This document shows positions 19,787-28,501 of a stretch of 64,000 nucleotides of DNA, piece after piece. The notes beneath the pieces are model-generated. The model ran no database searches and had not been told where the DNA came from. It was given only the letters and a program-made list of their open reading frames with translations. Numbering within the stretch: the stretch's first letter is position 1; every line of letters begins with the position of its first letter. The position numbers and the translations under genes were made by a program. Source of the DNA: Thermanaerosceptrum fracticalcis (GTDB lineage: Bacteria > Bacillota > Peptococcia > DRI-13); assembly GCF_000746025.2 (NCBI RefSeq), contig NZ_CP045798.1, forward strand, positions 1,598,501-1,662,500. Reading direction: 5' to 3'.

Positions 19787-19836
19787 GGACACGTCTGCTG
19801 AAGTCTAGGTAGTTCTTAAAGACAGGAATATCCCCA
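19787..19836. repeat. GGGGACA...TGTCCCC interspersed repeat, degenerate copy B
   Basis: A second, decayed unit in tandem with copy A: GGACACGTCTGCTGAAGT at the left and GACAGGAATATCCCC at the right. The spacing between ends is close to that of copy A. It lies just upstream of degV, with nothing else recognisable nearby. Confidence 0.55.
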
Positions 19837-19877
19837 ATAAGTGTTATGAGCTAAGTGAAAGAAAGGTTGTGGAGTCT

Positions 19878-20723
19878 TTGGCAAGTAAAATTAAAATAGT
19901 GACTGACAGTACCTCCGACCTGCCTGAGGAACTGGTAAGGATGCATGATATTCATGTGGTACCTCTCTATGTCAACTTTAGCGAGGCTACCTATAAGGAT
20001 GGCGTAGATCTGGCCGCCAAGGATTTCTACCCTATGCTGGAAAAGGCCAAAGACAGCTTACCCAAGACTTCCATGCCTTCGGTTGGTGATTTTGTTAAAG
20101 TTTACGAATCCCTCTTACAGCAGGGTTATGAAATACTCTCCATACATATCTCTTCCGGTTTAAGCGGTACTGCCTCCGTGGCGGAAACGGCAGCGGGCAT
20201 GCTTAAGGGAAGAATCTCTGTTTTTGACTCCAAATCCATCAGTGCCGGCATCGGCCTCCAGGTCCTGGAAGCCGTAGAAATGGTGAAACAGAACCTTTCT
20301 CTGGACCACATACTGAGTCGTTTGGAAGAAGTACGCCAGCGAACGGAAGTTTTCTTCTCCCTGGATACCCTTGAATACCTGGAGAAAGGCGGTCGTATCG
20401 GACGGGTCTCTGCCCTCCTGGGTTCTCTTTTAAAAATCAAGCCGGTAGTGCGGGTGGAAAATGGCATCTACGTACCCCTGGACCGGGTGAGAAACCAGAA
20501 ACAAGCTATTCAGAAAATGGTGGAACACATGGTCAAAACTCTGGCCGGCCATAAGCCCAAAGGTGTAGCCGTAGTCCACGGTGCCGCTGAAGAGCTTGCT
20601 AAGGAGTTAAAGAAACTGGTGGAAGAAACCGTGGGCATCAAGATATCCCTCTTCAAAGAAACAGGCCCCGTTATCGGTGTCCATACCGGACCGGGTACGC
20701 TGGGAGTAGGGTTTACTTACTAA
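19878..20723 (+). CDS. DegV family fatty-acid-binding protein
   Basis: A 281-residue DegV-family protein. These proteins bind a fatty acid in a cleft and present it to fatty acid kinase (FakA/FakB system) in the cytosol. Family features are KIVTDSTSDLP at the start, PLYVNF, KTSMPSVGDF, SGLSGTASVAE and the C-terminal HTGPGTLGVGF. I chose TTG 19878; a GTG at 19869 is also open but its ribosome binding site would be only 2 nt away. It is single on the plus strand, followed by a terminator. Its fakA partner is not in this window. Confidence 0.9.
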   Translation: MASKIKIVTDSTSDLPEELVRMHDIHVVPLYVNFSEATYKDGVDLAAKDFYPMLEKAKDSLPKTSMPSVGDFVKVYESLLQQGYEILSIHISSGLSGTASVAETAAGMLKGRISVFDSKSISAGIGLQVLEAVEMVKQNLSLDHILSRLEEVRQRTEVFFSLDTLEYLEKGGRIGRVSALLGSLLKIKPVVRVENGIYVPLDRVRNQKQAIQKMVEHMVKTLAGHKPKGVAVVHGAAEELAKELKKLVEETVGIKISLFKETGPVIGVHTGPGTLGVGFTY

Positions 20724-20773
20724 CGATATCCGATAGCCGCTTTCCTATATCCGAAAATGCTATAAAAATGGGT

Positions 20774-20797
20774 AAAGAGCCTTTGGCTCTTTTTTTA
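20774..20797 (+). terminator. intrinsic terminator after degV
   Basis: AAAGAGCC and GGCTCTTT form an 8-bp stem with a TTT loop and run into a tract of T, about 50 nt after the degV stop. Confidence 0.85.
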
Positions 20798-20951
20798 TGT
20801 GTCACTCTTATTTAGGTACGTTCACTTTTTGTAGATACTAACCATTATCTCAGGATCGAATATTTCAATGGTAGTATTAGGCAAATCCTTTCCGCGTATT
20901 GTATAAAGTTATGAAAGACTGGCCGTTTTTATATAACGACCAGTCCCCCTA

Positions 20952-21140
20952 CTATTTTATCTCAGTATACAACCTGCCACCCTTACCAATTTCTTCTTTT
21001 TCAAATTCGTTGATAAATATAGTAACTTTCTCTGGTTCAACATTGATAGCCTTTACCACAGCTTCCGTTATAGATTCCACCATAATTTTTTTTTGCTCTG
21101 TGGTTTTTCCTTTAAGCATATTAACATGGATTACAGGCAC
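20952..21140 (-). CDS. 4-oxalocrotonate tautomerase family protein
   Basis: A 62-residue protein of the 4-oxalocrotonate tautomerase family, which forms small oligomers and uses the amino-terminal proline as general base. Pro follows directly after the start codon (GTG at 21140, giving MPVIHVNML), so the catalytic residue is present. The family's KVTIFINEF and C-terminal glycine-rich turn are visible. It is the last gene of the long minus-strand catabolic cluster, 39 nt after the preceding gene. It could isomerise an unsaturated keto or enol intermediate; the substrate is not predictable. Confidence 0.85.
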   Translation of the reverse strand: MPVIHVNMLKGKTTEQKKIMVESITEAVVKAINVEPEKVTIFINEFEKEEIGKGGRLYTEIK

Positions 21141-21179
21141 CTATTCCTGCCTCCTTAATTCTATTTTTGTCTGACTGAC

Positions 21180-21821
21180 TTAAGCACTATGATCTTCCGC
21201 ACGTACATATTTCTTTAATAACTCTTCAGCTCGTTCAGTATTAAAAATCCCACATACACAAGGTTGAGCCATTAATATAGCTGCCTCTTTTATACTCTTT
21301 TTCCCACGCCGCACATCTTCAATCAGTTTAACAACCAAGTGCTGTGATATCATTCCATGACCACACATTGTAACAAACTCAAGTACTTCCTCTGCCGGTA
21401 ACAAATCTGTTCTCCCAAAAATGCCAAGGGAGTAGTTAATTGAGTGAGGTTTAATTCCTAACTGTTTTGCAATATCCAATACTTCTTCATTTAAACCACT
21501 TACTGTTACAGAAAGGCCAAAGTCCTCTTCTTTAATACGTCTGACAACTTCTAATATCTTCTCTTTACTTGAAAAAGCACAACGTACCCTTGGTGTTTCC
21601 GGCATACTGGCTTTTATTTCTTCTACCGTTACTCCTGTATAAATGGTTCCAGTTTCATAAGAACCGAGATTGATGGGACCTACTTCTGTGATAATGTCTA
21701 AAATTCTGCGCAGTTTAGGACCAGCATCCTGGTGATTAATTCCCACTGCAGGTGTCACTAATATTACGAAATCATTTTTTAAGGATTCCACACAGCCACG
21801 CCGGTGAAGAGAATGAGTCAT
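21180..21821 (-). CDS. unknown protein of the AOR/glycyl-radical cluster
   Basis: A 213-residue protein I do not recognise. It has no signal peptide or membrane segment. The first ~100 residues look like an alpha/beta fold. The C-terminal ~70 residues hold TMCGHGMISQHLV and a PCVCGIFN motif, giving three cysteines and two histidines that could bind a metal or cluster. The gene starts at ATG 21821 behind AAAGGAGGAATAG and lies 3 nt after the Fe-S protein gene upstream, so the two are probably co-translated. Its position suggests a dedicated role in the cluster's pathway. Confidence 0.75.
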   Translation of the reverse strand: MTHSLHRRGCVESLKNDFVILVTPAVGINHQDAGPKLRRILDIITEVGPINLGSYETGTIYTGVTVEEIKASMPETPRVRCAFSSKEKILEVVRRIKEEDFGLSVTVSGLNEEVLDIAKQLGIKPHSINYSLGIFGRTDLLPAEEVLEFVTMCGHGMISQHLVVKLIEDVRRGKKSIKEAAILMAQPCVCGIFNTERAEELLKKYVRAEDHSA

Positions 21822-21824
21822 CTT

Positions 21825-22553
21825 CTATTCCTCCTTTAAAGGTCGTCCTAAGCCTAAATTGATTTTATTATTTGGCCTTGGCTGAATACCCAAGCGCTCT
21901 AACTGCGGGAAGGTAGGTAGACTACCGTCTTCGGGGAAGCGCGCAATTAAGTCTAAGGAAAAAACGGTATCAATTTTTTTAGCAACATCCATGAGGGTAA
22001 CCAAAATTTCTTCTAACTGGCTCTCGGGAACAACAAACTCAATGATAGCTGAAACCACTCGAGCTTGTTTTGCTTCTTCCGTAAAGGTTCCCTTAGATAC
22101 ATCCTCCATAAGGTGTGTAAGGGGATTAAGTTCTTCGTAGCTTATCTGATGTTTGGCAAGGGCCATAGTGATTTTTTCAACATCACGATAGCTGGCACCA
22201 ACACTTGGCCGACCCACCTCAATAGCAATTCCTACTTGGCCCCTCTTTACTCGACCGGTTACATCATTGGACTTTACTTCCTCTGTACCCCGTCCTGGTA
22301 CCTTTGTCTCCACGTGGGTGGCCATAGGATCGCTAAAATACTTCCTAATTGATCTGGGGCGTTTGAAAACATCTGGACTTTCATAAAGAGCCTGGCGTGG
22401 ACACTTAACAATACGTTGGCGTCCACAGGTACCGCATTCAAGACAGACTTCCTGGTCTATATAGGCTTTACGATCGCGTATGCTAATGGCCTGTACGGGA
22501 CAATACGGCACACATATGCCACATCCTGAGCATTTTTCATGATCAACTAGCAT
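21825..22553 (-). CDS. 4Fe-4S dicluster protein with a novel C-terminal domain
   Basis: A 242-residue protein. The N-terminal ~55 residues carry two ferredoxin-like cysteine sets (CSGCGICVPYC, then CLECGTCGRQRIVKC), so it should hold two iron-sulfur clusters. The remaining ~185 residues have a central stretch (GQVGIAIEVGRPSVGASYRDV) and a region resembling small-molecule-binding folds, but match no family I can name. It starts at ATG 22553 behind GGAGGATG. It probably passes electrons to or from the AORs or the adjoining unknown protein; that is inference from context. Confidence 0.8.
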   Translation of the reverse strand: MLVDHEKCSGCGICVPYCPVQAISIRDRKAYIDQEVCLECGTCGRQRIVKCPRQALYESPDVFKRPRSIRKYFSDPMATHVETKVPGRGTEEVKSNDVTGRVKRGQVGIAIEVGRPSVGASYRDVEKITMALAKHQISYEELNPLTHLMEDVSKGTFTEEAKQARVVSAIIEFVVPESQLEEILVTLMDVAKKIDTVFSLDLIARFPEDGSLPTFPQLERLGIQPRPNNKINLGLGRPLKEE

Positions 22554-22638
22554 GTTTCATCCTCCTTGTCTACTGTCTCTTACTTTTGAAGTATATCTAA
22601 TTTTCTTAATGTTTCGGCCAGGGGGGAAACCTCTCAGG

Positions 22639-22932
22639 TTAACCCCCGACGCCGATATACATCAGAAGTACTTCATCGCCCTGCTGCAATGGAATGTCTT
22701 CGCGGGTCACAACGCCATTCACCACAATCATCAGATCCGGAGCTAATTCCCCTTGATTCTTTAGTCGGGAACGAAGCAGTGGATAATCCTCAATCAGAGT
22801 GTCCAGTAGATGATAGGTCGTAAGTGGTTCCTTGATGGTAACGGTGATGGAATGGTCTTTGATTGGTAACCCATCTTCCAACCCACCGAGAAAGCGTACC
22901 TTTACATCGACATTCTTATTTTTTTCTTGCAA
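22639..22932 (-). CDS. MoaD/ThiS-like ubiquitin-fold protein (copy 1)
   Basis: A 97-residue beta-grasp protein ending in Gly-Gly (VLLMYIGVGG), the hallmark of MoaD-type sulfur carriers whose C-terminus is thiocarboxylated for molybdopterin synthesis. The ILMYxGxGG-like tail and the EDIPLQQGDEV segment match the family. It follows the AOR gene at 22948-24807 by 15 nt, and a paralogue at 28124-28402 accompanies the second AOR. It may be dedicated to making tungstopterin for the AOR. The start is a TTG at 22932 with AGGGAG upstream. Confidence 0.85.
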   Translation of the reverse strand: MQEKNKNVDVKVRFLGGLEDGLPIKDHSITVTIKEPLTTYHLLDTLIEDYPLLRSRLKNQGELAPDLMIVVNGVVTREDIPLQQGDEVLLMYIGVGG

Positions 22933-22947
22933 GCAGCTCCCTACTTC

Positions 22948-24807
22948 CTATTTGAGGTTTTGTACAATCTCGTCAAGACCCAGGGCTTGCACGGTTTCTT
23001 TCTTGGGAATACCGTTTTGGTCCCAGCCTACCAGTGCGTAGTACTTATCCAGCATCCCGTCCAGCTCTTCCCTGGGAGTATACATACCTTGGGAAGGTCC
23101 TTCGGGAATGGGCTCGGTCATAAAACGCTCGGGCAGTACGTCGTCTTTACGGCTTAAGCCTTCTCTTACGTTGAAGCATCTTTCCAGGTTCCAGATCCGA
23201 TCAGCTACCTCTTGCAGTTCTGCCAGGTCAAAACCAAAGCCGCAGACGGCGTTGATGATGTTTAGGTGCTTTTCGGTGAGGCCTACCCGACCGATACTTC
23301 CTTCGAGCATGGCACAGTAGGTGAAGGTATCCCGGATTACGGTGGTGGCAGTGACGTCTTTGACCAGCTTCTCTTTGTCCTCGACGGTTTTGCGGTCAAA
23401 GGCTCCGCCTCTTTCAGGAAGGTGTCTCATGTCTTGGTGACTGCCACCCCGGGGGCTGACGGAGTAGCCGAGGGACATCCCTTTGTAGCCTCTCGCGCTG
23501 TGGCCGGCTAATTCCAGGCCTTTGATGTTGATGGCAAAGGCGTTGGAACCCCGCCCGATCTTTTGGCTCATTTTGCGAGTACCCTGGCTGATAAAGTCAC
23601 CGATGCCTTCTCGGACAGCGGTCTTTTCTAAGAGGGTGATCATGGCTTCGGCATTGCCAAATTCGGCTTTGATGCCATCGAGTTCCTCTTGGCTTATCAG
23701 CCCTTTTTCATAGCATTCCATGATGAAGGCGATAGATACGCCGGCTGATATGGTATCCATCCCGTATTCGTTACAGATATGGTTTGCTTTGGCTACTACG
23801 CCGAGATCTCCGATCCCACAGAGCGAGCCGAAGCTGTAGACAGTTTCGTATTGGGGTTTGACGGTTTTGAGTCCGTCGTATTGGCCGCCTTTGACTTCGC
23901 AGTAGTGGGCGCAACGCAGCGGACAGTTGAAGCAACTAAAGTTCTTTTTGAACAACTTTTCGGCCATCTGTAAGTGGGATATGGAGTCGGCTTCTTCAAA
24001 GGTCTCTTTCTGCCAGTTCCTGGTGCCCAGGATACCGGTGGCATTGTTGGTCTGGGTGGCCGGGGTTGTGCCATATTTGGAGAGGGTTTCACCCAAGGCT
24101 TTGTCGGTTCTGATTTGCTGATAGATATCTTCAACGAGGGCACGGGTCTTTTCCTGGTCAGCTACATCTATACAGGCAGCTGTACCCTTGACGGCTACGG
24201 CTTTAAGGTTTTTGGCGCCCATGACGGCACCGAGTCCGCCCCGGCCGGCGGCATGTGTTCCGTCGACCATGATGCAGGCGTAGTTGACTTTCTTTTCGCC
24301 GCTGGGTCCAATGACGGCGATGCGTACGAGTTCGTCACCGATCTCTTTTTTGATGGCTTCCCGGGTGTCGGTGGTGGTTCTGCCCCAGTGTTGCGCGGCA
24401 TCCCGCAGTTCGGCTTTGCCGTTATCGATCCAGAGATAGACGGGTTTGGAGGAGCTGCCTTCTATGATAAGTCCGTCATAACCGGCAAATTTTAGTTCTG
24501 CCCCAAAGTGGCCGCCGGCATAACTGTCCATGAAGGCACCGGTTAGGGGTGATTTGCCGAAGATACCTATTTTCGGGGCGCAGGGGAAGATGGTTCCGGT
24601 CAAAGGACCGGTGAAGAAGACGAGCTTGCTTTTTTCACCGAGCGGGTCATAGCCCTGTTCTGTCTCTTTGTAAAGGTAATAGGCTCCCAGCCCGTTACAG
24701 CCTACGTATTTTCTCAGGACTTCATCGCTAAGCTTCTCTTCTGTGATCGCCCCAGTGGTAAGATTCACTCTGAGGATTTTACCGCAATACGCGCTATACT
24801 TGCTCAT
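22948..24807 (-). CDS. aldehyde:ferredoxin oxidoreductase, tungsten-dependent (AOR 1)
   Basis: A 619-residue enzyme of the AOR family, which oxidises aldehydes to carboxylic acids (or the reverse) with ferredoxin, using a tungsten bis-pterin and one [4Fe-4S] cluster. The cluster cysteines CxxCxxxC lie near residue 295 (CFNCPLRC). N-terminal GPLTG, KSPLTGAFMDSYAGG and the ARGYKGMSLGYSVSPRGG pterin-binding block are all present, as is the C-terminal R-x-D-D-x-LP-x-R motif. I chose ATG 24807 with GAGAGG 9 nt upstream. It follows a ferredoxin gene by 18 nt. Confidence 0.93.
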   Translation of the reverse strand: MSKYSAYCGKILRVNLTTGAITEEKLSDEVLRKYVGCNGLGAYYLYKETEQGYDPLGEKSKLVFFTGPLTGTIFPCAPKIGIFGKSPLTGAFMDSYAGGHFGAELKFAGYDGLIIEGSSSKPVYLWIDNGKAELRDAAQHWGRTTTDTREAIKKEIGDELVRIAVIGPSGEKKVNYACIMVDGTHAAGRGGLGAVMGAKNLKAVAVKGTAACIDVADQEKTRALVEDIYQQIRTDKALGETLSKYGTTPATQTNNATGILGTRNWQKETFEEADSISHLQMAEKLFKKNFSCFNCPLRCAHYCEVKGGQYDGLKTVKPQYETVYSFGSLCGIGDLGVVAKANHICNEYGMDTISAGVSIAFIMECYEKGLISQEELDGIKAEFGNAEAMITLLEKTAVREGIGDFISQGTRKMSQKIGRGSNAFAINIKGLELAGHSARGYKGMSLGYSVSPRGGSHQDMRHLPERGGAFDRKTVEDKEKLVKDVTATTVIRDTFTYCAMLEGSIGRVGLTEKHLNIINAVCGFGFDLAELQEVADRIWNLERCFNVREGLSRKDDVLPERFMTEPIPEGPSQGMYTPREELDGMLDKYYALVGWDQNGIPKKETVQALGLDEIVQNLK

Positions 24808-24825
24808 ATGTCTCAACCTCTCAAT

Positions 24826-25278
24826 TTATTTCTGTAAAAAACGTTTTTTCTTGATGAGGACTTCGTCCGGTATTTCTTCATAGGTCAGTGCTTTGGCTGT
24901 GCAGTGTTTGACACAGGTAGGGTCTCCACCGCAGAGGTTGCATTTGATGGGCATGCCTGTCTCTGGATGCAGGGTGATGGCTCCGTAGGAGCAGGCATCG
25001 GCACAGTTGCCGCAGGCCACGCAATTCTCTTTGATGAATACTACCATCTGTGCTTCGGGGTCATACTTTAAGGCGTCAGCAGGACATGCTGCTCCACAGG
25101 CCGGTTCCTGACACTGCCGACATACTACGGGTATGGGTTTTTCCTCCAGGGTCCCCGGGTTGATGATGGTGATTCTTGATAACCCCGGATTCACCACATT
25201 TTCATGGGAATCGGAGCAAAAGACTTCACATGCCCGGCAACCTGCACATTTGGTTGCGTCTACAATTATTCTCTTCAT
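24826..25278 (-). CDS. 4Fe-4S ferredoxin-type electron carrier for AOR
   Basis: A 150-residue iron-sulfur protein with four cysteine groups of the DMSO-reductase beta-subunit type (CAGCRACEVFC, CRQCQEPACGAAC, CVACGNCADAC, CNLCGGDPTCVKHC), enough for up to four [4Fe-4S] clusters. Such proteins commonly sit beside AOR genes and carry their electrons. It starts at ATG 25278 directly after the dehydrogenase gene (28-nt gap) and is followed by AOR 1. Cytosolic location is inferred from the absence of a signal peptide. Confidence 0.9.
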   Translation of the reverse strand: MKRIIVDATKCAGCRACEVFCSDSHENVVNPGLSRITIINPGTLEEKPIPVVCRQCQEPACGAACPADALKYDPEAQMVVFIKENCVACGNCADACSYGAITLHPETGMPIKCNLCGGDPTCVKHCTAKALTYEEIPDEVLIKKKRFLQK

Positions 25279-25306
25279 CTCATAACCCCCTGTTTTATTG
25301 CCGTTC

Positions 25307-26209
25307 TTATTTCTTGTCTTCTGTTGCCCGCACTTCTACGCCGGCTAATTTTTCCTGGAGGGTGATTATGCCGGAAATATCCATTCCTCCACACCCAAGA
25401 AGCTGAGCCGTCCGATAAGCCTGCTCGGCCAAACCTCCTAAGGGTAAAACCATTTGGTTTTCTTTGGCCATATTGATAACTAATCCCAAGTCTTTAGCAA
25501 TTAAGTCTATAGCAAAACCTGGTTTGAAGTTACCTTTTGCTATGAAATTGGGATAACGGGTTTGCAAGGCATAGCTATTGCCTGCACTTTCACTCAATAT
25601 TTCGAACATAGTATCAGGATTAATCCCTGCCTTAGTTCCCAGTACCAGGGCTTCACCTACCGCAGCCACATTAATGCCAAATAATAATTGATTAATTAAT
25701 TTTACTGCTTGACCAGCACCCACTTTACCTACGTGGTAAATTTTCTTACCTAACGCTTGCAAAATAGGTAAGCACTTTTCAAACACTTCCCTTTCTCCGC
25801 CGACAATTATGGTTAAGGTGGCTGCCTTAGCGCCTGCCTCTCCGCCGCTCACAGGTGCATCCAACACCTGCACACCTTGCGTTTCAGCGGCCTTAGCCAG
25901 TTTTCGACTGGTCTCTGGCGTAACAGTACTCATTTCCACAAGCACTGTACCTGCTTTTGCTCCTGCCAGAACACCTTCTGGGCCTAGTACTACTTGCTCC
26001 ACGATTTGTGGGGTTGGTAAAGATGTTAGAATTATCTCAGAGTCTTGTGCAACTTCCATTGGACTGACTGCACTTTTAGCTCCTAAGGCCTGTAATTCAG
26101 CTACTGCTTTAGAGTTAACATCATAAACTATAAGCTGATAGCCGGCCTTAATTAAATTTGTAGCCATTGGCTTACCCATTGTACCAATGCCAATAAAGCC
26201 AATCTTCAC
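25307..26209 (-). CDS. 3-hydroxyisobutyrate dehydrogenase-family oxidoreductase
   Basis: A 300-residue beta-hydroxyacid dehydrogenase, of the family that includes 3-hydroxyisobutyrate dehydrogenase and tartronate semialdehyde reductase (GarR/GlxR). It has the N-terminal dinucleotide-binding GFIGIGTMGKPMA motif, the substrate-site DAPVSGGEAGA and the catalytic-lysine segment GAGQAVKLINQLL. The length is exactly typical. Which hydroxyacid it uses cannot be read from these motifs. It lies between the two AOR genes, so it probably interconverts a semialdehyde and a hydroxyacid in the cluster's pathway. Confidence 0.88.
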   Translation of the reverse strand: MKIGFIGIGTMGKPMATNLIKAGYQLIVYDVNSKAVAELQALGAKSAVSPMEVAQDSEIILTSLPTPQIVEQVVLGPEGVLAGAKAGTVLVEMSTVTPETSRKLAKAAETQGVQVLDAPVSGGEAGAKAATLTIIVGGEREVFEKCLPILQALGKKIYHVGKVGAGQAVKLINQLLFGINVAAVGEALVLGTKAGINPDTMFEILSESAGNSYALQTRYPNFIAKGNFKPGFAIDLIAKDLGLVINMAKENQMVLPLGGLAEQAYRTAQLLGCGGMDISGIITLQEKLAGVEVRATEDKK

Positions 26210-26257
26210 GATTTCACTCTCCTCAAAAGATATCGTTTGAATCCTAATTTATTGCAA

Positions 26258-28102
26258 TTAAATATTGACTAGATCTAATTCTTCCAATTTAGATTGTGTA
26301 GGCCTACCCAACTCATCCCACCCGCGATAGAGATAATATTCAGACAACATCTCTCCCAAAGGAGGTAAATTATCAGCCGCTCCCCCTGAACCTCTCTTCA
26401 AAGATAAGAGGCGAGGTGGAAGCGTATCATCTTTTCTGGTAATGCCACATCTAACGTTATACAATCTTTTTAAGTTAAACAGCCTTTCTCCAGTTAATAG
26501 AAAATCTGCTACAGTCATTTCCCACCCGGTAATAAGGTTAAGCCACTCTACCATATGGGTCAAAGTAACACCACCAACAACAGCAAATTTACATATTTTT
26601 AGTGAATCACACATTGACATAATGTTCTGCAAGTTAGCAGTAAGTTCTCCTTTTCCTCTTACAGCAAAGCGGTCGAAAGGTTTGCAATAATTTAATTCAG
26701 GAATAGTCGCTGCAATCTCGTAGGGATGGGTAAAACCCTGTAAATGACAGGCTCCGCGATTAGATGTAGCATAGGCTACTGCTAAGCTGTTAAACGCACG
26801 AGGGTCATGGGCAGGAGGTTCTAAACCTTTCACATGTAAAGCAAATTCCTCGGCAACTCCTCCTATTTGGGCGGCAGCCCTTTTAACTCCTTCCGCCAGG
26901 ATTTTACCAAGTTTCTTCCTCTGCCCGATTTGGTGAATCATATCGATTACTGCTCCTGCATCACCCCATTGAAGACTAACCCCACCAGTATCTTCTTCTG
27001 TAATGAGACCATGTTCAAAGCATTCCATAGCAAAAGCAATAACTCCGCCTGTAGAAATAGTATCCATACCATATCTGTTACATAATTCGTTAGCCATAGC
27101 AACAGCTTCTAAGTCATCTACTAAGCATAAAGCACCTAGCAAAGCAAGTGTTTCATATTCCGGACCCGCACCATCAACATTTCCATAGGCACTATTTTTA
27201 ATTTCCACCTTCCTGCCGCAACCAATCATGCAGGATGAACAATAAAAACGTCCCGTCAGAATAGTTTCAGCCATGCGCTGTCCGGAAATCCTTTCCGACC
27301 CTTCTACCCAAGACCCTTCACGCCAATTTTTAATGGGTAAATCACCGAGCTTCTCAGAGCTAATTAATGCACCGGAAGTTCCGAATTCCTTTCGAGTTTT
27401 CGTATTTGCCACCAATGTGGGCAGAAACTTTGTAATTGATTTTTTTAGTTCTTCCGGTCGGGCTACTGAAGTATTTTGGCTACCACATACGGCAATCGCC
27501 TTTAGTTTCTTAGCCCCCATTACTGCACCTACACCGCTCCTGCCGGCAGCCCTTCCGTCCTTACCGTCACTCATAATAGAAGCGAACTTAACCAAGTTTT
27601 CACCAGCAGGACCTATAGATGTAATTGCTGCCTTGTGATTCGTTTCACTTCTTATAATGTCTTCAATTTCATAAGTATCCTTACCCCAAATATGCTCTGC
27701 ATTTCTAAACTCCACTGTACTATCTGTAATCCATAGATATACTGGATTATTTGAGGCTCCCACAATAACCAGACCATCTATTCCTGCTTTTTTTAAAGCG
27801 GTCCCCCAGGTACCACCAATATCTGATTCAGCCCAAATACCGGTGAGAGGAGATTTGGTAACGACCGCATGTCTTCCTGCGGTTGGCACTCTTGTTCCGG
27901 TAAAAGGTCCCGTCATAAAAATAAGGGTATTCTCAGGCCCCAATGGGTCCGTTTCCGCCCCAGTTGTACTAAACAATATTTTTGCCCCAAGTCCGCTGCC
28001 TCCAATGTATTTATAAGCATCGTCGGCGGATAAATCCACTTTGTTAACAGTCTTCTCTGATAAGTCAATCCAAAGTATTTTTCCCTGATACCCGTAAAGC
28101 AT
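26258..28102 (-). CDS. aldehyde:ferredoxin oxidoreductase, tungsten-dependent (AOR 2)
   Basis: A 614-residue AOR-family enzyme, a paralogue of AOR 1 and clearly divergent from it. The cluster cysteines are C288, C291 and C295 (CSSCMIGC). GPFTG, KSPLTGIWAESDIGG and the C-terminal R-K-D-D-T-LPPR motif are intact. The pterin block reads DPRAFNSLAVAYATSNRGA. The start is ATG 28102. It directly follows the second MoaD-like gene (21 nt). Two AORs in one cluster suggest two aldehyde substrates, or one physiological and one scavenging enzyme. Confidence 0.92.
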   Translation of the reverse strand: MLYGYQGKILWIDLSEKTVNKVDLSADDAYKYIGGSGLGAKILFSTTGAETDPLGPENTLIFMTGPFTGTRVPTAGRHAVVTKSPLTGIWAESDIGGTWGTALKKAGIDGLVIVGASNNPVYLWITDSTVEFRNAEHIWGKDTYEIEDIIRSETNHKAAITSIGPAGENLVKFASIMSDGKDGRAAGRSGVGAVMGAKKLKAIAVCGSQNTSVARPEELKKSITKFLPTLVANTKTRKEFGTSGALISSEKLGDLPIKNWREGSWVEGSERISGQRMAETILTGRFYCSSCMIGCGRKVEIKNSAYGNVDGAGPEYETLALLGALCLVDDLEAVAMANELCNRYGMDTISTGGVIAFAMECFEHGLITEEDTGGVSLQWGDAGAVIDMIHQIGQRKKLGKILAEGVKRAAAQIGGVAEEFALHVKGLEPPAHDPRAFNSLAVAYATSNRGACHLQGFTHPYEIAATIPELNYCKPFDRFAVRGKGELTANLQNIMSMCDSLKICKFAVVGGVTLTHMVEWLNLITGWEMTVADFLLTGERLFNLKRLYNVRCGITRKDDTLPPRLLSLKRGSGGAADNLPPLGEMLSEYYLYRGWDELGRPTQSKLEELDLVNI

Positions 28103-28123
28103 TACTTCACCTCCTCTTTTAGA

Positions 28124-28402
28124 TTAGCCACCGATTAGAGGAGGGAGAAAAAACAGATGATCTTTATCTTTAATTATTTCTCCCTCTTTCACTGGACTAT
28201 TATTCTTGATTATTAATATTTGCTGCTGCCATGGATACTGTAGCAGTATGTGCTTATGTAGACTTTGTACATCAGTCAATAATACTTGAAGTAAATCCTC
28301 GATCGTTGTTGCATTACCATCTATCATTACTCTTTTCACATTAAGCCCAGAGCTTTCACGGTAAGGCGGAAAAAACTCAATTAAAACTTCGACCTCCCTC
28401 AC
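28124..28402 (-). CDS. MoaD/ThiS-like ubiquitin-fold protein (copy 2)
   Basis: A 92-residue beta-grasp protein ending in Gly-Gly (FFLPPLIGG), as required for thiocarboxylate formation in MoaD-type carriers. It shares family spacing but little close sequence with copy 1. It starts at GTG 28402, whose nearest ribosome binding sequence (GGGGAG) is immediately adjacent, so the exact start is uncertain. It is coupled to AOR 2 downstream. Upstream of it the cluster is interrupted by the IS4-family element. Confidence 0.82.
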   Translation of the reverse strand: MREVEVLIEFFPPYRESSGLNVKRVMIDGNATTIEDLLQVLLTDVQSLHKHILLQYPWQQQILIIKNNSPVKEGEIIKDKDHLFFLPPLIGG

Positions 28403-28494
28403 CTCCCCTATCCGGCATTATTTTAATCTATACTATAATTTGTTTAAGTATTACTAAATTAATTCTATTTAAAATTATAATTTCCTTCTACCTT

Positions 28495-28501
28495 TTGTAA
28501 A
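28495..28501. repeat. left 7-bp target duplication of the IS element
   Basis: TTGTAAA, repeated exactly at 30131-30137 on the other side of the element. Confidence 0.65.

Noticed and set aside
20812-20900. Minus-strand open tail (PNTTIEIFDPEIMVSIYKK) between degV and the tautomerase gene
   Set aside because: It looks like the end of a lost gene but is under 30 codons, and I could not match it to a family.
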